From contig JADKCK010000015.1 of the NCBI GenBank assembly GCA_016718845.1, positions 1-64,000 of the forward strand: a stretch of DNA of 64,000 nt, written 5' to 3'. Below the pieces are notes generated by a model. That model saw only the letters and a list, made by a program, of their open reading frames with translations, made no database searches and was not told the DNA's origin. The position numbers were made by a program, and so were the translations under genes. Positions 37,628 to 47,373 of this stretch are shown piece after piece (within the stretch, counting starts at the first letter, position 1; every line of letters starts with the position of its first letter). This DNA is from Sphingobacteriales bacterium (GTDB lineage Bacteria; Bacteroidota; Bacteroidia; Chitinophagales; UBA2359).

Positions 37628-38531
37628 TTACGATATTTTCGTGATATTTAAAAGATGGTGTACATCAATGTGTTTTTTTTCGGGTTTGTTGCACGAGCCA
37701 TAAACGGCATAATCCGATTTAACAACTTGCTGCTGTACAACAAAGGTTTGTTGGGTGGGCAGGTGCAAAAATGTGGTTTGGTACAGATGCTTGTTTACGG
37801 CATCGGACTTATGAGGCAGTAATTGCAAATCGGCGAATTCAGTAATTTGTAGTTGTTGCCGTAAAAAATAATCGGCGGCTTGTTGGGCGGTGTTATAGGC
37901 GCATCTGCCGCGCAATTTGGGTAGCCAAACTTGCTGTTGCTCGGTGGCGTTAATTAAGTGAGGTAGGTCGGGTAGGCTTAGGTTGCCGTAGCACAAGTTA
38001 TTGGGCAGGGTAATTAGGGTAGGAGCAAGCCTATGCCCACCAAAATGCGAACACTCCCATACCTGATTAGGTGGTACTTGGCTAGCTAAATTTTCGTAGA
38101 TGGGCAAACCAAATTTAGCACAACATTTATCGCGTTTGCCATTGGTGCATACCAAATACAGCGGCTCGGTATGTGGTGTTGTGCTTTGGGTCAAACTAAA
38201 CCAATCAAAAAGCAACTCTTGGTAGCTAGTTACTGTGTGCGCGTATACTATAGGTATACGAGCGGCGTTGTCCTACAAAAAAACACCTGATGGTTCCTTT
38301 TTCGGATTGTTTGTTTTTTATTAGCAATACTTTGGTATCGCCTAATAAATCGGCTTGTTTTTGCAGATGCGTTTTTACCTCTTCGGGTAATGTGCTAGCT
38401 AATAGAGCATCTTTGGCATAAGGTTCATCTACCTCTATCAACAATAAATAATGGTAATAGGGTGCCGAACCATACACCTGAATTTGATATTGGTCGGTTT
38501 GATGGCAGCAAAATTGGTCTTTAGAAAGCAA
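37628..38531 (-). CDS. Sucrase/ferredoxin-like (Suc_Fer) family protein, split by one frame change
   Basis: Two frames form one protein. The front (38226-38531) reads MLSKDQFCCHQTDQYQIQVY, YYHYLLLIEVDEPYAKDALL and TKVLLIKNK...CFFVGQR. The back (37628-38215) reads LYLVCTNGKRDKCCAKFGLP, VWECSHFGGHRLAPTLITLP and CYGNL. This is the family order, with the thioredoxin-like C-terminal half carrying CTNGxRDxCC and the WECSHxGGH motif that binds a 2Fe-2S cluster. The frame changes between 38215 and 38275: the second frame reads RIPIVYAHTVTSYQELLFDW and runs smoothly into the back part. The cause is probably a base error in a region that is otherwise clean. Function of the family is unclear. Confidence 0.85.
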
Positions 38532-38728
38532 TTTTTTGATTATTGATTGTTAATTATGGAACTATGGCGGACTTTTTCGCTCAACAAACTTCATTGATTG
38601 AAAAAACATATGTGTGGTATTGTAAAAACAACTCCCCGCGTAATGTTAGCAGCAATTTGCCCAATAAAAACAGGAAGTTGTTTGCACTTGAATTTCAGTA
38701 GCTATTGTTTTGCATATTTATATAAATA

Positions 38729-40870
38729 CTAACGAGCTACAAATAATTTTTGAGTGGTTTGGAGGTTAGCGCTTCGTACTTGTACAAAATAAACGCCGTT
38801 TGGTAAATTAGTTATAGACATAGCAATGCTGTTATTGCCTGCCAACAAATTGGTGTTTTGGCTGCTTACAACTTGCCCCATATTGTTGTATATGGTAATA
38901 GTGGCTTGCTCGGTATTGTTTGAGCGGATAGCCAAATTTAACTGCCCTTGAGCCGGATTTGGATATAAACTAAGGGTGTTAGCCATTGGTTTGGGTGCAT
39001 CAATACCTACTGTTGGTCCGGTTATGTTTAGATTGTCTAAAAACAAGTTATTACCTTGTTTGCGTGTTTGTTTAAATTTAATAAACACGTTTTGGGCTCC
39101 CACATAATTGTTTAGGTTAACCGTTTTTGTTTGCCAATCGGTGGTGCTGGGTGTAAACTCGGCATTGATAGGCGAGGCGGTAATCAAGTCGTTGGCTGTA
39201 AAGGTACCTACTACTTCGTAAGTTTCTTCGCAGTTTTTAGAGGCTAATACTTCTAAAATGTCCGATTCGTTGCCGCTGGCTTTTAGGGCATAAGCTACAT
39301 CAAAAGTTAAGCTAGCAAATCCAACAGTGGCAAAGTTTAGTTTGGGTAATTTTAACTCATCAATGGTATTGGTGGTGTTGTAGTTAAAATTGTGCATATA
39401 AACAGTTTGATTATTTATTGCCCAAGTAGTGGCATTGTCGGCATTTATGGTAGTATAGCCTGCGGGCAGCGATGCGGCGGCAAAATCTTGTTGTATGGGT
39501 AATGCTGCACCTACGGCAATGGTAGCAAAAGTAACTACTTTGGTGTTGTTGATGGTATTAAAATCGGGCGAGGCATTGGGCAGTGTAACGTTTATATTTA
39601 GGGTATGTACAATACCATTTGCGGTAGTGTTAATGTTTGGCAGGGTAATGTTCATTGTATCAAGCGAGGCTAACGAGCCTACCCATTCGTAGCTTTGAGT
39701 AGTGCCTCCATCAACGCTATATTCTATTACTAAATAAGCAAGTGTTTGGGTGCCAAAATTTTGGATTTGCAAAATGGGCGAAATAGTAGTACAGTTGCCC
39801 GGTCCGCTGGGTTCTAATACGGCTAACAAAATGGCATCGTTGGGACCTTGCTCTACGGGTTGGCAGGCAATGGCGTTTTGGGTTACGCTATAATGGTAGC
39901 CGCCAAACGAAAGCGTAGAACGCATACGAGCTTTTTGCCCTAGTGTAAAAATATTTTGACAAACATCGGTGGCATAATCCATGTAGTTTTCAACCATATC
40001 GGGTTGGTCGCCGGGGGTGCCTGCCCCGCAGCTATTAATGCTAAACAAGCATGCAAAGTTGGGGTCTGATGTTTGTGGGGTATCGGTTACAAAATCGTCG
40101 TCGGTGCAATTACCTGCATCGTTGCCTGTAGCCCAAGGGTGATATAAGCCTAGCCAGTGTCCAATTTCGTGGGCGGCAGTGCGACCTATATTATAAGGTG
40201 GGCTAACCGTGCCTGTGGTGCCAAAATAATCGTAATCTATAGCCAAGCCATCTACTTGTGGGTTGGGTGCCTGACCAGGTATAAAGGCGTAGCCCAAAAC
40301 CTGACCATCGCGTAGGCGGTTGCATATCCATATATTTAGGTAATCGTTGGTGGGCCAAGCATCTTTACCGCCAGTGTTGTCGCGCTTCATGGCATCGGTA
40401 TAAAAAGTACTCGAGTCGGTAACTGTGCGTGTAATACCTGTTGTTGGGAATCCGTTAGGGTCGCGTTGGGCAAGGCAAAACTCAACTTCGGCATCGGCGG
40501 CTACATCTAAAAAAATAGCACGTGTTTGGTTGGCATTGGCATTTTGGCGGCGATATACTCGGTTCATCTCGGCTATTTGCGAGTTTATTTGAGCATCGCT
40601 AATGTTAGACTCGGGGTTGCCTGAATACCAAACCACATGTACTACTACCGGAATGGTTAGTACCTCTTGTGGTGCCCGAAGTTCGTTTTGGTGTTGGTTA
40701 ACCCATTGTTGGGTGTGGTGTTCGGCGGCTTGCATGCGGGCTACTGTTTCGGGGTTTTGATAGGCTTGGCGCAGCAGGCGGTCGGTGCCGCATTTTTCGA
40801 TGGTATTTTGTGCAAACGAGTACGAAGAAAAAAGAAACAAAACTATTAGCGAAATTAAATTGCTTTTCAT
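38729..40870 (-). CDS. Secreted M43 (cytophagalysin/pappalysin-type) metalloprotease with T9SS tail, 713 aa
   Basis: Signal peptide MKSNLISLIVLFLFSSYSFA. A pro-region includes CGTDRLLRQAYQNPETVARM. The catalytic domain has zinc motif HEIGHWLGLYH near residues 231-241 and Met-turn ENYMDYATDVCQNIFTLGQ. A beta-sandwich region follows (LAVLEPSGPGNCTTISPILQ, then a jelly-roll with FLDNLNITGPTVG). The tail NTLSLYPNPAQGQLNLAIRS to LFVAR is a T9SS type-A sorting domain. It shares architecture with the giant protein at 18.7-27.7 kb but lacks the Ig-like array. Exported and likely cell-surface or released; substrate unknown. Intact frame, single gene. Confidence 0.92.
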   Translation of the reverse strand: MKSNLISLIVLFLFSSYSFAQNTIEKCGTDRLLRQAYQNPETVARMQAAEHHTQQWVNQHQNELRAPQEVLTIPVVVHVVWYSGNPESNISDAQINSQIAEMNRVYRRQNANANQTRAIFLDVAADAEVEFCLAQRDPNGFPTTGITRTVTDSSTFYTDAMKRDNTGGKDAWPTNDYLNIWICNRLRDGQVLGYAFIPGQAPNPQVDGLAIDYDYFGTTGTVSPPYNIGRTAAHEIGHWLGLYHPWATGNDAGNCTDDDFVTDTPQTSDPNFACLFSINSCGAGTPGDQPDMVENYMDYATDVCQNIFTLGQKARMRSTLSFGGYHYSVTQNAIACQPVEQGPNDAILLAVLEPSGPGNCTTISPILQIQNFGTQTLAYLVIEYSVDGGTTQSYEWVGSLASLDTMNITLPNINTTANGIVHTLNINVTLPNASPDFNTINNTKVVTFATIAVGAALPIQQDFAAASLPAGYTTINADNATTWAINNQTVYMHNFNYNTTNTIDELKLPKLNFATVGFASLTFDVAYALKASGNESDILEVLASKNCEETYEVVGTFTANDLITASPINAEFTPSTTDWQTKTVNLNNYVGAQNVFIKFKQTRKQGNNLFLDNLNITGPTVGIDAPKPMANTLSLYPNPAQGQLNLAIRSNNTEQATITIYNNMGQVVSSQNTNLLAGNNSIAMSITNLPNGVYFVQVRSANLQTTQKLFVAR

Positions 40871-40976
40871 TTGAATGATTAGGTGTAAATTATTTTATTT
40901 TTGTACAGATTTTTGAGGTGCTAAAGTTGCTATTGCAAGGGCTAAGGTAAGCCGTTGTGGTTTTGGGGGTGTTAAA

Positions 40977-41693
40977 TTATTGAGGGGTGCTTGTATTGTC
41001 TATTAAAGTATACCCACGTGCGTGTACGTTTATGATTTGTATGTTAGTGTCTTTGGCTAAGTGTTTGCGCAATTTGGTGATAAACACGTCCATACTACGG
41101 GCGGTAAAATAACCATCGTTGCCCCAAATAGCAATCAGTGCTAGGTCGCGTTCCATCACATCGTTTTTGTGTAGGCACAACATTCTTAGTAGTTCTGCCT
41201 CTTTGGTGGTTAGCCGTATAGGTTCGTCGGGCGCGATAGTTAAGGTGCGGTTTAGGGTATTAAATTGGTAACGCCCAATCTGAAAGGTTTCGTTACTGCC
41301 GTTTGTGGTGTCGGATGAGGGTGCTATACAGCGGCGCAAGATAGCCTCTATGCGCATTTGTAGCTCTTCCATGCTAAAAGGTTTTGACATATAATCATCG
41401 GCACCAATTTTAAAGCCTTCTATTTTATCTTCTTTCATGCCACGGGCAGTCAAAAACATAATAGGTATTTGTTGGTTTACCTCCCTAATTTTTTTGGCTA
41501 ATGTAAAGCCGTCCATTATAGGCATCATTATGTCCAATATGCACATATCAAATGTTTTTTGCATAAAGGTACTTAAACCTTCTCGCCCATCGCGGCATAG
41601 TGTAACATTATAACCTTTTTCTATTAGGTACTCTTGTAATATATCGCCAAGATTAGGGTCGTCTTCAACCAATAAAAGTTTATTATTAAGCAT
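40977..41693 (-). CDS. OmpR/PhoB-family response regulator
   Basis: Start MLNNKLLLVEDDPNLGDILQ at 41693; a longer frame to 41726 lacks homology. The receiver has the acidic pair EDD, the phospho-acceptor in DMCILDIMMPIMDG, the Thr switch in IMFLTARG and the Lys in YMSKPFSMEEL. The winged-helix output domain reads LTTKEAELLRMLCLHKNDVM, IWGNDGYFTARSMDVFITKL and VHARGYTL. No histidine kinase gene is near, so it is an orphan here. It is divergent from susC across about 450 bp, so it may control that locus or itself; this is inference from position only. Confidence 0.93.
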   Translation of the reverse strand: MLNNKLLLVEDDPNLGDILQEYLIEKGYNVTLCRDGREGLSTFMQKTFDMCILDIMMPIMDGFTLAKKIREVNQQIPIMFLTARGMKEDKIEGFKIGADDYMSKPFSMEELQMRIEAILRRCIAPSSDTTNGSNETFQIGRYQFNTLNRTLTIAPDEPIRLTTKEAELLRMLCLHKNDVMERDLALIAIWGNDGYFTARSMDVFITKLRKHLAKDTNIQIINVHARGYTLIDNTSTPQ

Positions 41694-41880
41694 GTATTTG
41701 TTTAAAAAAAAGATGAACGATACCACTGAATTAGGGCGTGAAGTTACGCATTTATTAGATTTGGTGAAGAAAAAAAACTGCTTTTTTTTCGGACATGCAA
41801 TTTTTAGGGTATTTGGAGGCTAAAAAACAAAAAAAAGCCTTTTAAATACACAATTAGGCAATAAAATTGTGGGCAATTAG

Positions 41881-41910
41881 TTGCAAAATCGCTTTTTAGC
41901 TGTACATTTG
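41881..41910 (+). promoter_or_regulatory. Consensus Bacteroidota promoter upstream of susC
   Basis: TTG at 41881-41883, 19 bp, then TACATTTG at 41903-41910: an exact match to the TTG-N19-TAnnTTTG primary sigma consensus. It predicts a start near 41917 and a leader of about 220 bases before susC, long enough for regulation. Confidence 0.75.
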
Positions 41911-42140
41911 CAGCTAAGAATAAGGCATTGTATTTATTTTTACCAAAGTTTTAAAAAAAAATCTAAAAAAAGTATTACCAAAAGCTAAAAAATACCTACC
42001 TTAGCAGCCAAATTTGACCTACCAGTTAAGTTTAATTAACAATTTAATAACAAAACTTAACAAACTGTTGGTTTTTTGATTTAAAACAATTTATCATTCA
42101 TAATAAAAAACAATTTTTTACCAAAACAAAAAATCGTAGT

Positions 42141-45100
42141 ATGAAAAAAAGCTATTTACTCACTTTGCTCATGGTATTGTTGTGCTGGAGTACAACAACA
42201 GCCTTTGCACAGCGAATGATTACAGGTACAGTTACCGATGGTAACGAACCGCTTGTTGGTGCTGCCGTTAAACCCGATGGCGGTACAGGCGGATCAGTTA
42301 CCGACATAGACGGTAATTATAGCATTAAAGTAGGTAACGATGTTAAATCTTTAACATTTTCTTACACAGGCTATACCACGCAAACCGTACAGTTAGGTAC
42401 ATCTAGCGTGTTAGATGTTACTTTGCAAGAAGACTCAAAAATACTTGACGAAGTGGTAGTTACTGCGTTAGGTATTTCTCGCGAGCAAAAATCGCTGCCT
42501 TATGCCAGCCAACAAGTGAACGTAGAAAATGCCTCGAAAGTACGCACCGACAATTTTGTAAACAACTTACAAGGTAAAGTTGCTGGTGCACAGGTGTATT
42601 CTGGCTCTAACATGGGCGGTTCATCTCGTATCATTATCCGTGGTATTGGTTCGCTTACTGGCGATAACCAACCTTTGTTTGTAGTTGATGGTGTTATTTT
42701 GGGCAACCAAAACTTTAATACTGCCGACCAAGCACGTGGTGGTGGTGGTTTTGACTACGGTAATGGTATCGGCGATTTGAATCCCGATGATGTTGCCTCG
42801 GTTAATATCCTAAAAGGTGGAGCTGCTACCGCTTTGTATGGACAACGTGCCGCCAATGGTGCTGTTATTATCACCACCAAAAAAGGTACAAGCCGCAAAG
42901 GTGTTGGTATTCAAGTAAATTCAGGTATAAGCTGGGAAAATGTATCATTATTCCCCGATTACCAAAATACTTACGGCGGTGGTACAATTAACGGGGACGA
43001 CCCAAGTGGAACAGGCTTTACTACCGTTGATGAACTTGGCGGACAGCTAGTTCCAGATTATGGTACAGACGAAAGTTGGGGACCTAAATTTGAAGGACAA
43101 CTGTACCGTCCGTGGAACAGTTTTGACGAATGGGATACCGAAAACTATGGTAAACTTAAACCATGGCAAGCATCTACTAGTGATGTTAAAGATTTCTTCG
43201 ATACTGGGCTTACCTATAACAATAGTGTAGCTCTTGCTGGTGGTAACGATTTAGGAGCATTTCGTTTAAGTTATGCCAACGTAGATACCAAAGGTATTAT
43301 GCCTAACTCTTCGTTGAAACGTAATACCGTTAGTTTTTCTGGCGATTTAAATCTTACCAAACGTCTTAATGTATCGGCAGGCATCAACTATATCCGTACA
43401 GGTGTTGTTGGACGCTATGATACAGGATACAGTGATGGCTTGTTGAGTAACTTTAACCAGTGGTGGCACCGCGATTTGAACTTCACAGACCTTCAATCGT
43501 ACAAAAACCCCGATGGCTCGCAACGTTCTTGGAACCGTGGAGGTTGGGACGATGGAGCTCCATTGTACTGGAACAACCCCTATTGGACACGTTACGAAAA
43601 CTATACCAACGACTCAAAAGACCGTTACTTTGGTAATATAACAGCCAAATACAAATTGACTGATTGGTTGACAATTCAAGGTCGTTTGTTACAGGATTTC
43701 TACACATTCCGTCTTAATGAACGTGTTGCTGTAGGTAGCGTTCAAGAGTCGTATTACAAAGAGCGGTTTATTGATATGAACGAATTGAATAGCGAGTTGA
43801 TGTTAATGTTTAACAAACAATTGACCCGTGATTTAAGCTTAAGTGCTAACTTAGGTGGTAACAAAATGCGCAATATGCGCCAAGATAATACCTCAGAAAC
43901 AGTAGGTGGATTAATTGTGCCGGGTTGGTACAACATTCGCAACTCGGCAAGCGCAGCCAATTCCTACGACGAAACGTTCGAGAAAAAAATCAACAGTGTA
44001 TTTGCTAGTGCTTCATTCGGTTACAAAAGTATGTTGTACCTAGACCTTACCGCCCGTAACGACTGGTCATCTACACTACCCGACGATAACAATTCTTACT
44101 TCTACCCATCTGCGGGCTTAGGTTTTGTATTTAGCGAACTAAAACCATTGCAAAACAACAAAATTGTTTCGTTTGGTAAAGTACGTGCAAACTGGGCACA
44201 AGTAGGTAACGATGCACCCACTTACAGTGTATACGACTCGTATAGCTTTGTGAACAACTTCGATGGTACACCTATGTTTACGTTGCCTAACTCAAAAAAC
44301 AACGAAAACTTAGAACCAGAAATTTCAACTTCGTACGAAGCTGGTTTAGAAATGAAGTTTCTTAAAAACCGTATAGGTTTTGATGTGACTTATTATACCG
44401 AAAAAATTAAAGGACAAATTTTGCCAGTTGCAGTAGATCCTGCGAGTGGCTTTTCAAGTGCTTTATTAAACGCTGGTGATATGTCGAACCGTGGTATTGA
44501 ATTATTGTTAAATATTACTCCAGTGAAAACACGTGATTTTAATTGGGATATTAACTTTAACTGGGCTAAAAATACCAACAAAGTGGATACGCTTTATGGT
44601 ACAACTAATCTACGTTTGGCTAGTATCTTCAATGGCTCGGTTAATGCAACCGTTGGACAACCTTATGGCACTATTATTGGCTATGCATACGAACGTGACG
44701 ATAATGGTAAAATTATCGTAGGCGAAGATGGTATTCCTTTGCGTAATAACACACAAGTAGCATTGGGTAGTGTATTGGCAGACTGGACAGCAGGTATTAC
44801 CAACACCTTTACTTATAAAGGTATTATTGCTAGTTTCTTGATTGACATGCAAAAAGGCGGTGATTTTTATTCGCTAACTAACATGTTTGGCAATTACTCT
44901 GGCTTGTTTGAAGCCACAGTATTTGACGAAAATGGCAACGATATCCGCGCAAACGGTTATGTAGTACCTGATGCTGTAAAAGAAGATGGTTCGGTTAACG
45001 ACATAGCTGCTGATGCTCAGGGTTATTGGGAAAACGGTTATAACATCACCGAGCAACACGTTTACGATGCAAGTTTTGTGAAACTACGCGAAGCTCGTTT

Positions 45101-45311
45101 GGGATACACTTTCCCTAATAGCTTAGTTAAAAAAGCCCACTTAACTGACCTAACGCTTTCGATTGTAGGTCGTAATTTGTGGATTATTGATAAAAATGTA
45201 CCTAATATAGACCCCGAAGTTACAGTAAGTTCTGGTAATGTACAGGGGCTTGAAGGTGGTGCTTTATTACCTACCCGCACAATTGGTATTAATCTTAGTT
45301 TTGGTTTTTAA
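42141..45311 (+). CDS. SusC/RagA-family TonB-linked outer-membrane protein, 1056 aa
   Basis: TonB-dependent importer that, with the SusD partner, takes up oligosaccharides or peptides across the outer membrane. Signal peptide MKKSYLLTLLMVLLCWSTTT...FAQ. A CarboxypepD_reg-like domain (about 25-105; ITGTVTDGNEPLVGAAV, YSIKVGNDVKSLTFSYTGYT) follows. The TonB-box region is LDEVVVTALGISREQKSL. The plug includes NLQGKVAGAQVYSG...SRIIIRGIGSLTGDN and ALYGQRAANGAVIITTKKG. A 22-strand barrel ends in the aromatic GINLSFGF. The frame is intact. susD follows 242 bp later. No glycoside hydrolase or other enzyme accompanies the pair, so the substrate cannot be read from context. Confidence 0.95.
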   Translation: MKKSYLLTLLMVLLCWSTTTAFAQRMITGTVTDGNEPLVGAAVKPDGGTGGSVTDIDGNYSIKVGNDVKSLTFSYTGYTTQTVQLGTSSVLDVTLQEDSKILDEVVVTALGISREQKSLPYASQQVNVENASKVRTDNFVNNLQGKVAGAQVYSGSNMGGSSRIIIRGIGSLTGDNQPLFVVDGVILGNQNFNTADQARGGGGFDYGNGIGDLNPDDVASVNILKGGAATALYGQRAANGAVIITTKKGTSRKGVGIQVNSGISWENVSLFPDYQNTYGGGTINGDDPSGTGFTTVDELGGQLVPDYGTDESWGPKFEGQLYRPWNSFDEWDTENYGKLKPWQASTSDVKDFFDTGLTYNNSVALAGGNDLGAFRLSYANVDTKGIMPNSSLKRNTVSFSGDLNLTKRLNVSAGINYIRTGVVGRYDTGYSDGLLSNFNQWWHRDLNFTDLQSYKNPDGSQRSWNRGGWDDGAPLYWNNPYWTRYENYTNDSKDRYFGNITAKYKLTDWLTIQGRLLQDFYTFRLNERVAVGSVQESYYKERFIDMNELNSELMLMFNKQLTRDLSLSANLGGNKMRNMRQDNTSETVGGLIVPGWYNIRNSASAANSYDETFEKKINSVFASASFGYKSMLYLDLTARNDWSSTLPDDNNSYFYPSAGLGFVFSELKPLQNNKIVSFGKVRANWAQVGNDAPTYSVYDSYSFVNNFDGTPMFTLPNSKNNENLEPEISTSYEAGLEMKFLKNRIGFDVTYYTEKIKGQILPVAVDPASGFSSALLNAGDMSNRGIELLLNITPVKTRDFNWDINFNWAKNTNKVDTLYGTTNLRLASIFNGSVNATVGQPYGTIIGYAYERDDNGKIIVGEDGIPLRNNTQVALGSVLADWTAGITNTFTYKGIIASFLIDMQKGGDFYSLTNMFGNYSGLFEATVFDENGNDIRANGYVVPDAVKEDGSVNDIAADAQGYWENGYNITEQHVYDASFVKLREARLGYTFPNSLVKKAHLTDLTLSIVGRNLWIIDKNVPNIDPEVTVSSGNVQGLEGGALLPTRTIGINLSFGF

Positions 45312-45553
45312 AATAAACCCAATATGATAAATTTAATCGTATTGATATAAATCAATACTGTTTGTTTCATTCTTATTGTATAGCTAATTCTTTTAAACTA
45401 TTAGTCTTTAGTTTATCTTTATTTCTCATATTAATTTATATAAATCAATGTGTTCAGAAAAATAATTTGTTATTTATAATAATAAATACTAAAGGCTAAT
45501 AGTTAACTTGCGTCTTTCTCAATTTTCTTTACTCTCAAAGTATAATAATTACA

Positions 45554-47116
45554 ATGAAAAACATACTGAAATTATCTGTTATCGGAGTGGGCTTATTTTT
45601 TGCCACTTCTTGCGGCGATTTTGGGGATACCAATGTAGATCCAAACAATCCTGCATCTGTACCTGCCGAGCTATTACTATCTACTGCCTTAAAAGAAACA
45701 ATGGACGAGGTGGTCGACCAATGGGACAATGGTCGTTTGGGTATGGTGCACGCTCAATATTGGTCTCAAAACCAATACAGCGACGAAAGCCGTTATCGCC
45801 CTCGTACCGTAAGTACTAATAATTTTTGGCGTGCCTTATTTTCGGGGCAAGCCTTAAGTACCGCTGGTACTGGTGGTGGTGGAGGTATGATGGATTTTAC
45901 AACCATCATTAACCAAGTAAGTGCATTAAAAGATGCCGAACCCGGAGCAACACAAAAAACCATCTATCAAAATCAAATAGCAGTAGCCCATGTTATGCGC
46001 ATATATTATGCACAACTTGCTACCGATATTTGGGGCGATATTCCTTACAGCCAATCTTTTAAAGGATTAGACGACCTAAATCCTGCCTTCGACAAACAAT
46101 CCGATTTGTATCCTGCATTATTAGCTGAATTGAATGCAGCTATTAGTTCAATTGATGCAGATCTTCCAGGTTTTTCCGGTGGTGGTGATATCCTTTATAG
46201 TGGAGATATGACACAATGGAAAAAATTTGCGAATTCGCTCAAATTACGTTTAGCTATCCGTATGTCGGATGTGAAAAGTGCAGAAGCTAAAACCGCTATC
46301 GAAGAAGCAGTAGCAAGTGGTGTATTTGAAAGCAATAGCGATAATGCTTATTTTACTTATGGCGGTTCTGCTCCCGATAATCATCCATTAAACGAAGATC
46401 GTAAAACACGTCGCGATTTTTCTTCGTCAACAACTATGGTAGATTATTTGAAAACAACAGGCGATCCTCGCTTGTTTAAATATTATGATCCAAAATCGGG
46501 TGGTACAGAAGGAAATGTAGACGATTATATTGGTCGTCCTTATGGTCAAACTGGTGGCGATGCAAGTGCTATGCCTCGTAGTGCTGTATCTCAACCAAGT
46601 GGTTACAACTTGTACTCAGTAGGTTCGTTCCGCCCTACCGATGTATTACGCCCCGATGCTAACGCCATTTATATGGACTATGCAGAGGTTTGTTTTATCT
46701 TGGCGGAGGCTGCCGCTCGTGGATACAGCGTGCCTGGCGATGCCCCTACTTGGTATGCCAATGGTATTGGAGCTTCAATGAACTATTGGGCTATCGATGA
46801 TCAAGCCGCTATTGATGCTTTTGTTGCCGCTAACCCTTACGATGCTTCAAATTGGAAACAATCTATTGGTCGTCAAAAATGGGTAGCTTTGTATATGCAA
46901 GGCTTGCAAGGTTGGTTCGAGTATACACGTTTAGACTTTGGCTTACTTATTTTACCTGTTGGCGGTAGCTTAGACCCAATCACTACCGACAGAGTGCCTT
47001 TGCGCTTGTACTATCCAACAGATGCAGCTACACTTAACGGAGAAAATTATGCCACAGCAGTGGCTAATATGGGAGCAGACGATATGTCAACTCGTCTTTG
47101 GTGGGACGTTCAATAA
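45554..47116 (+). CDS. SusD/RagB-family outer-membrane lipoprotein (SusD-like_2 type)
   Basis: Lid partner of the SusC transporter. Lipoprotein signal MKNILKLSVIGVGLFFATSC with lipidated Cys20. It opens DTNVDPNNPASVPAELLLST, then WRALFSGQAL, VMRIYYAQLATDIWGDIPYS and YPALLAELNAAISSIDADLP. KKFANSLKLRLAIRMSDV, YMDYAEVCFILAEAAARG and RQKWVALYMQGLQGWFEYTR are TPR-like helices diagnostic of the family. The protein ends NMGADDMSTRLWWDVQ. The final 60-odd bases, stop included, are repeated once downstream (47126-47187). Confidence 0.93.
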   Translation: MKNILKLSVIGVGLFFATSCGDFGDTNVDPNNPASVPAELLLSTALKETMDEVVDQWDNGRLGMVHAQYWSQNQYSDESRYRPRTVSTNNFWRALFSGQALSTAGTGGGGGMMDFTTIINQVSALKDAEPGATQKTIYQNQIAVAHVMRIYYAQLATDIWGDIPYSQSFKGLDDLNPAFDKQSDLYPALLAELNAAISSIDADLPGFSGGGDILYSGDMTQWKKFANSLKLRLAIRMSDVKSAEAKTAIEEAVASGVFESNSDNAYFTYGGSAPDNHPLNEDRKTRRDFSSSTTMVDYLKTTGDPRLFKYYDPKSGGTEGNVDDYIGRPYGQTGGDASAMPRSAVSQPSGYNLYSVGSFRPTDVLRPDANAIYMDYAEVCFILAEAAARGYSVPGDAPTWYANGIGASMNYWAIDDQAAIDAFVAANPYDASNWKQSIGRQKWVALYMQGLQGWFEYTRLDFGLLILPVGGSLDPITTDRVPLRLYYPTDAATLNGENYATAVANMGADDMSTRLWWDVQ

Positions 47117-47195
47117 CCATCAGCGGCAGCAGTGGCTAATATGGGAGCAGACGATATGTCAACTCGCCTTTGGTGGGACGTTCAATAACCATCAA
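47057..47195 (+). repeat. 72-bp tandem duplication of the susD 3' end
   Basis: The segment from GCAGTGGCTAATATGGGAGC through the stop to ACCATCA recurs with a 72-bp offset (47057 and 47129). The copies differ by one synonymous base (CGT/CGC). Because the first copy carries the stop codon, the second is untranslated. Confidence 0.85.
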
Positions 47196-47214
47196 TTGAT
47201 ACACTAACAGCCCC

Positions 47215-47250
47215 AAAACTCCCCTCAACCCCAAAGTTGAGGGGAGTTTT
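47215..47250. terminator. susCD terminator
   Basis: Perfect 15-bp stem AAAACTCCCCTCAAC/GTTGAGGGGAGTTTT with a 6-base loop, followed by TT. Confidence 0.88.
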
Positions 47251-47304
47251 TTGTCCAATCAAAAAAAAAATCCCCTTTTTTATCCAACACCCAAAAAAAA
47301 TCCC

Positions 47305-47312
47305 TACTTTTG
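47305..47312 (+). promoter_or_regulatory. Bacteroidota -7 box upstream of the kinase gene
   Basis: TACTTTTG, 61 bp before the ATG at 47374 and right after the susCD terminator. Confidence 0.5.
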
Positions 47313-47373
47313 CTACATTTATTACAACATAGCCAACGCACAAAGCCATATCCACTAATTACCAATAACCTAC

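Noticed and set aside
38215..38275. Programmed frameshift in the sucrase/ferredoxin-like gene
   Set aside because: No slippery heptamer with a downstream structure, and the family is not known for frameshifting; a base error or simple mutation is more likely.
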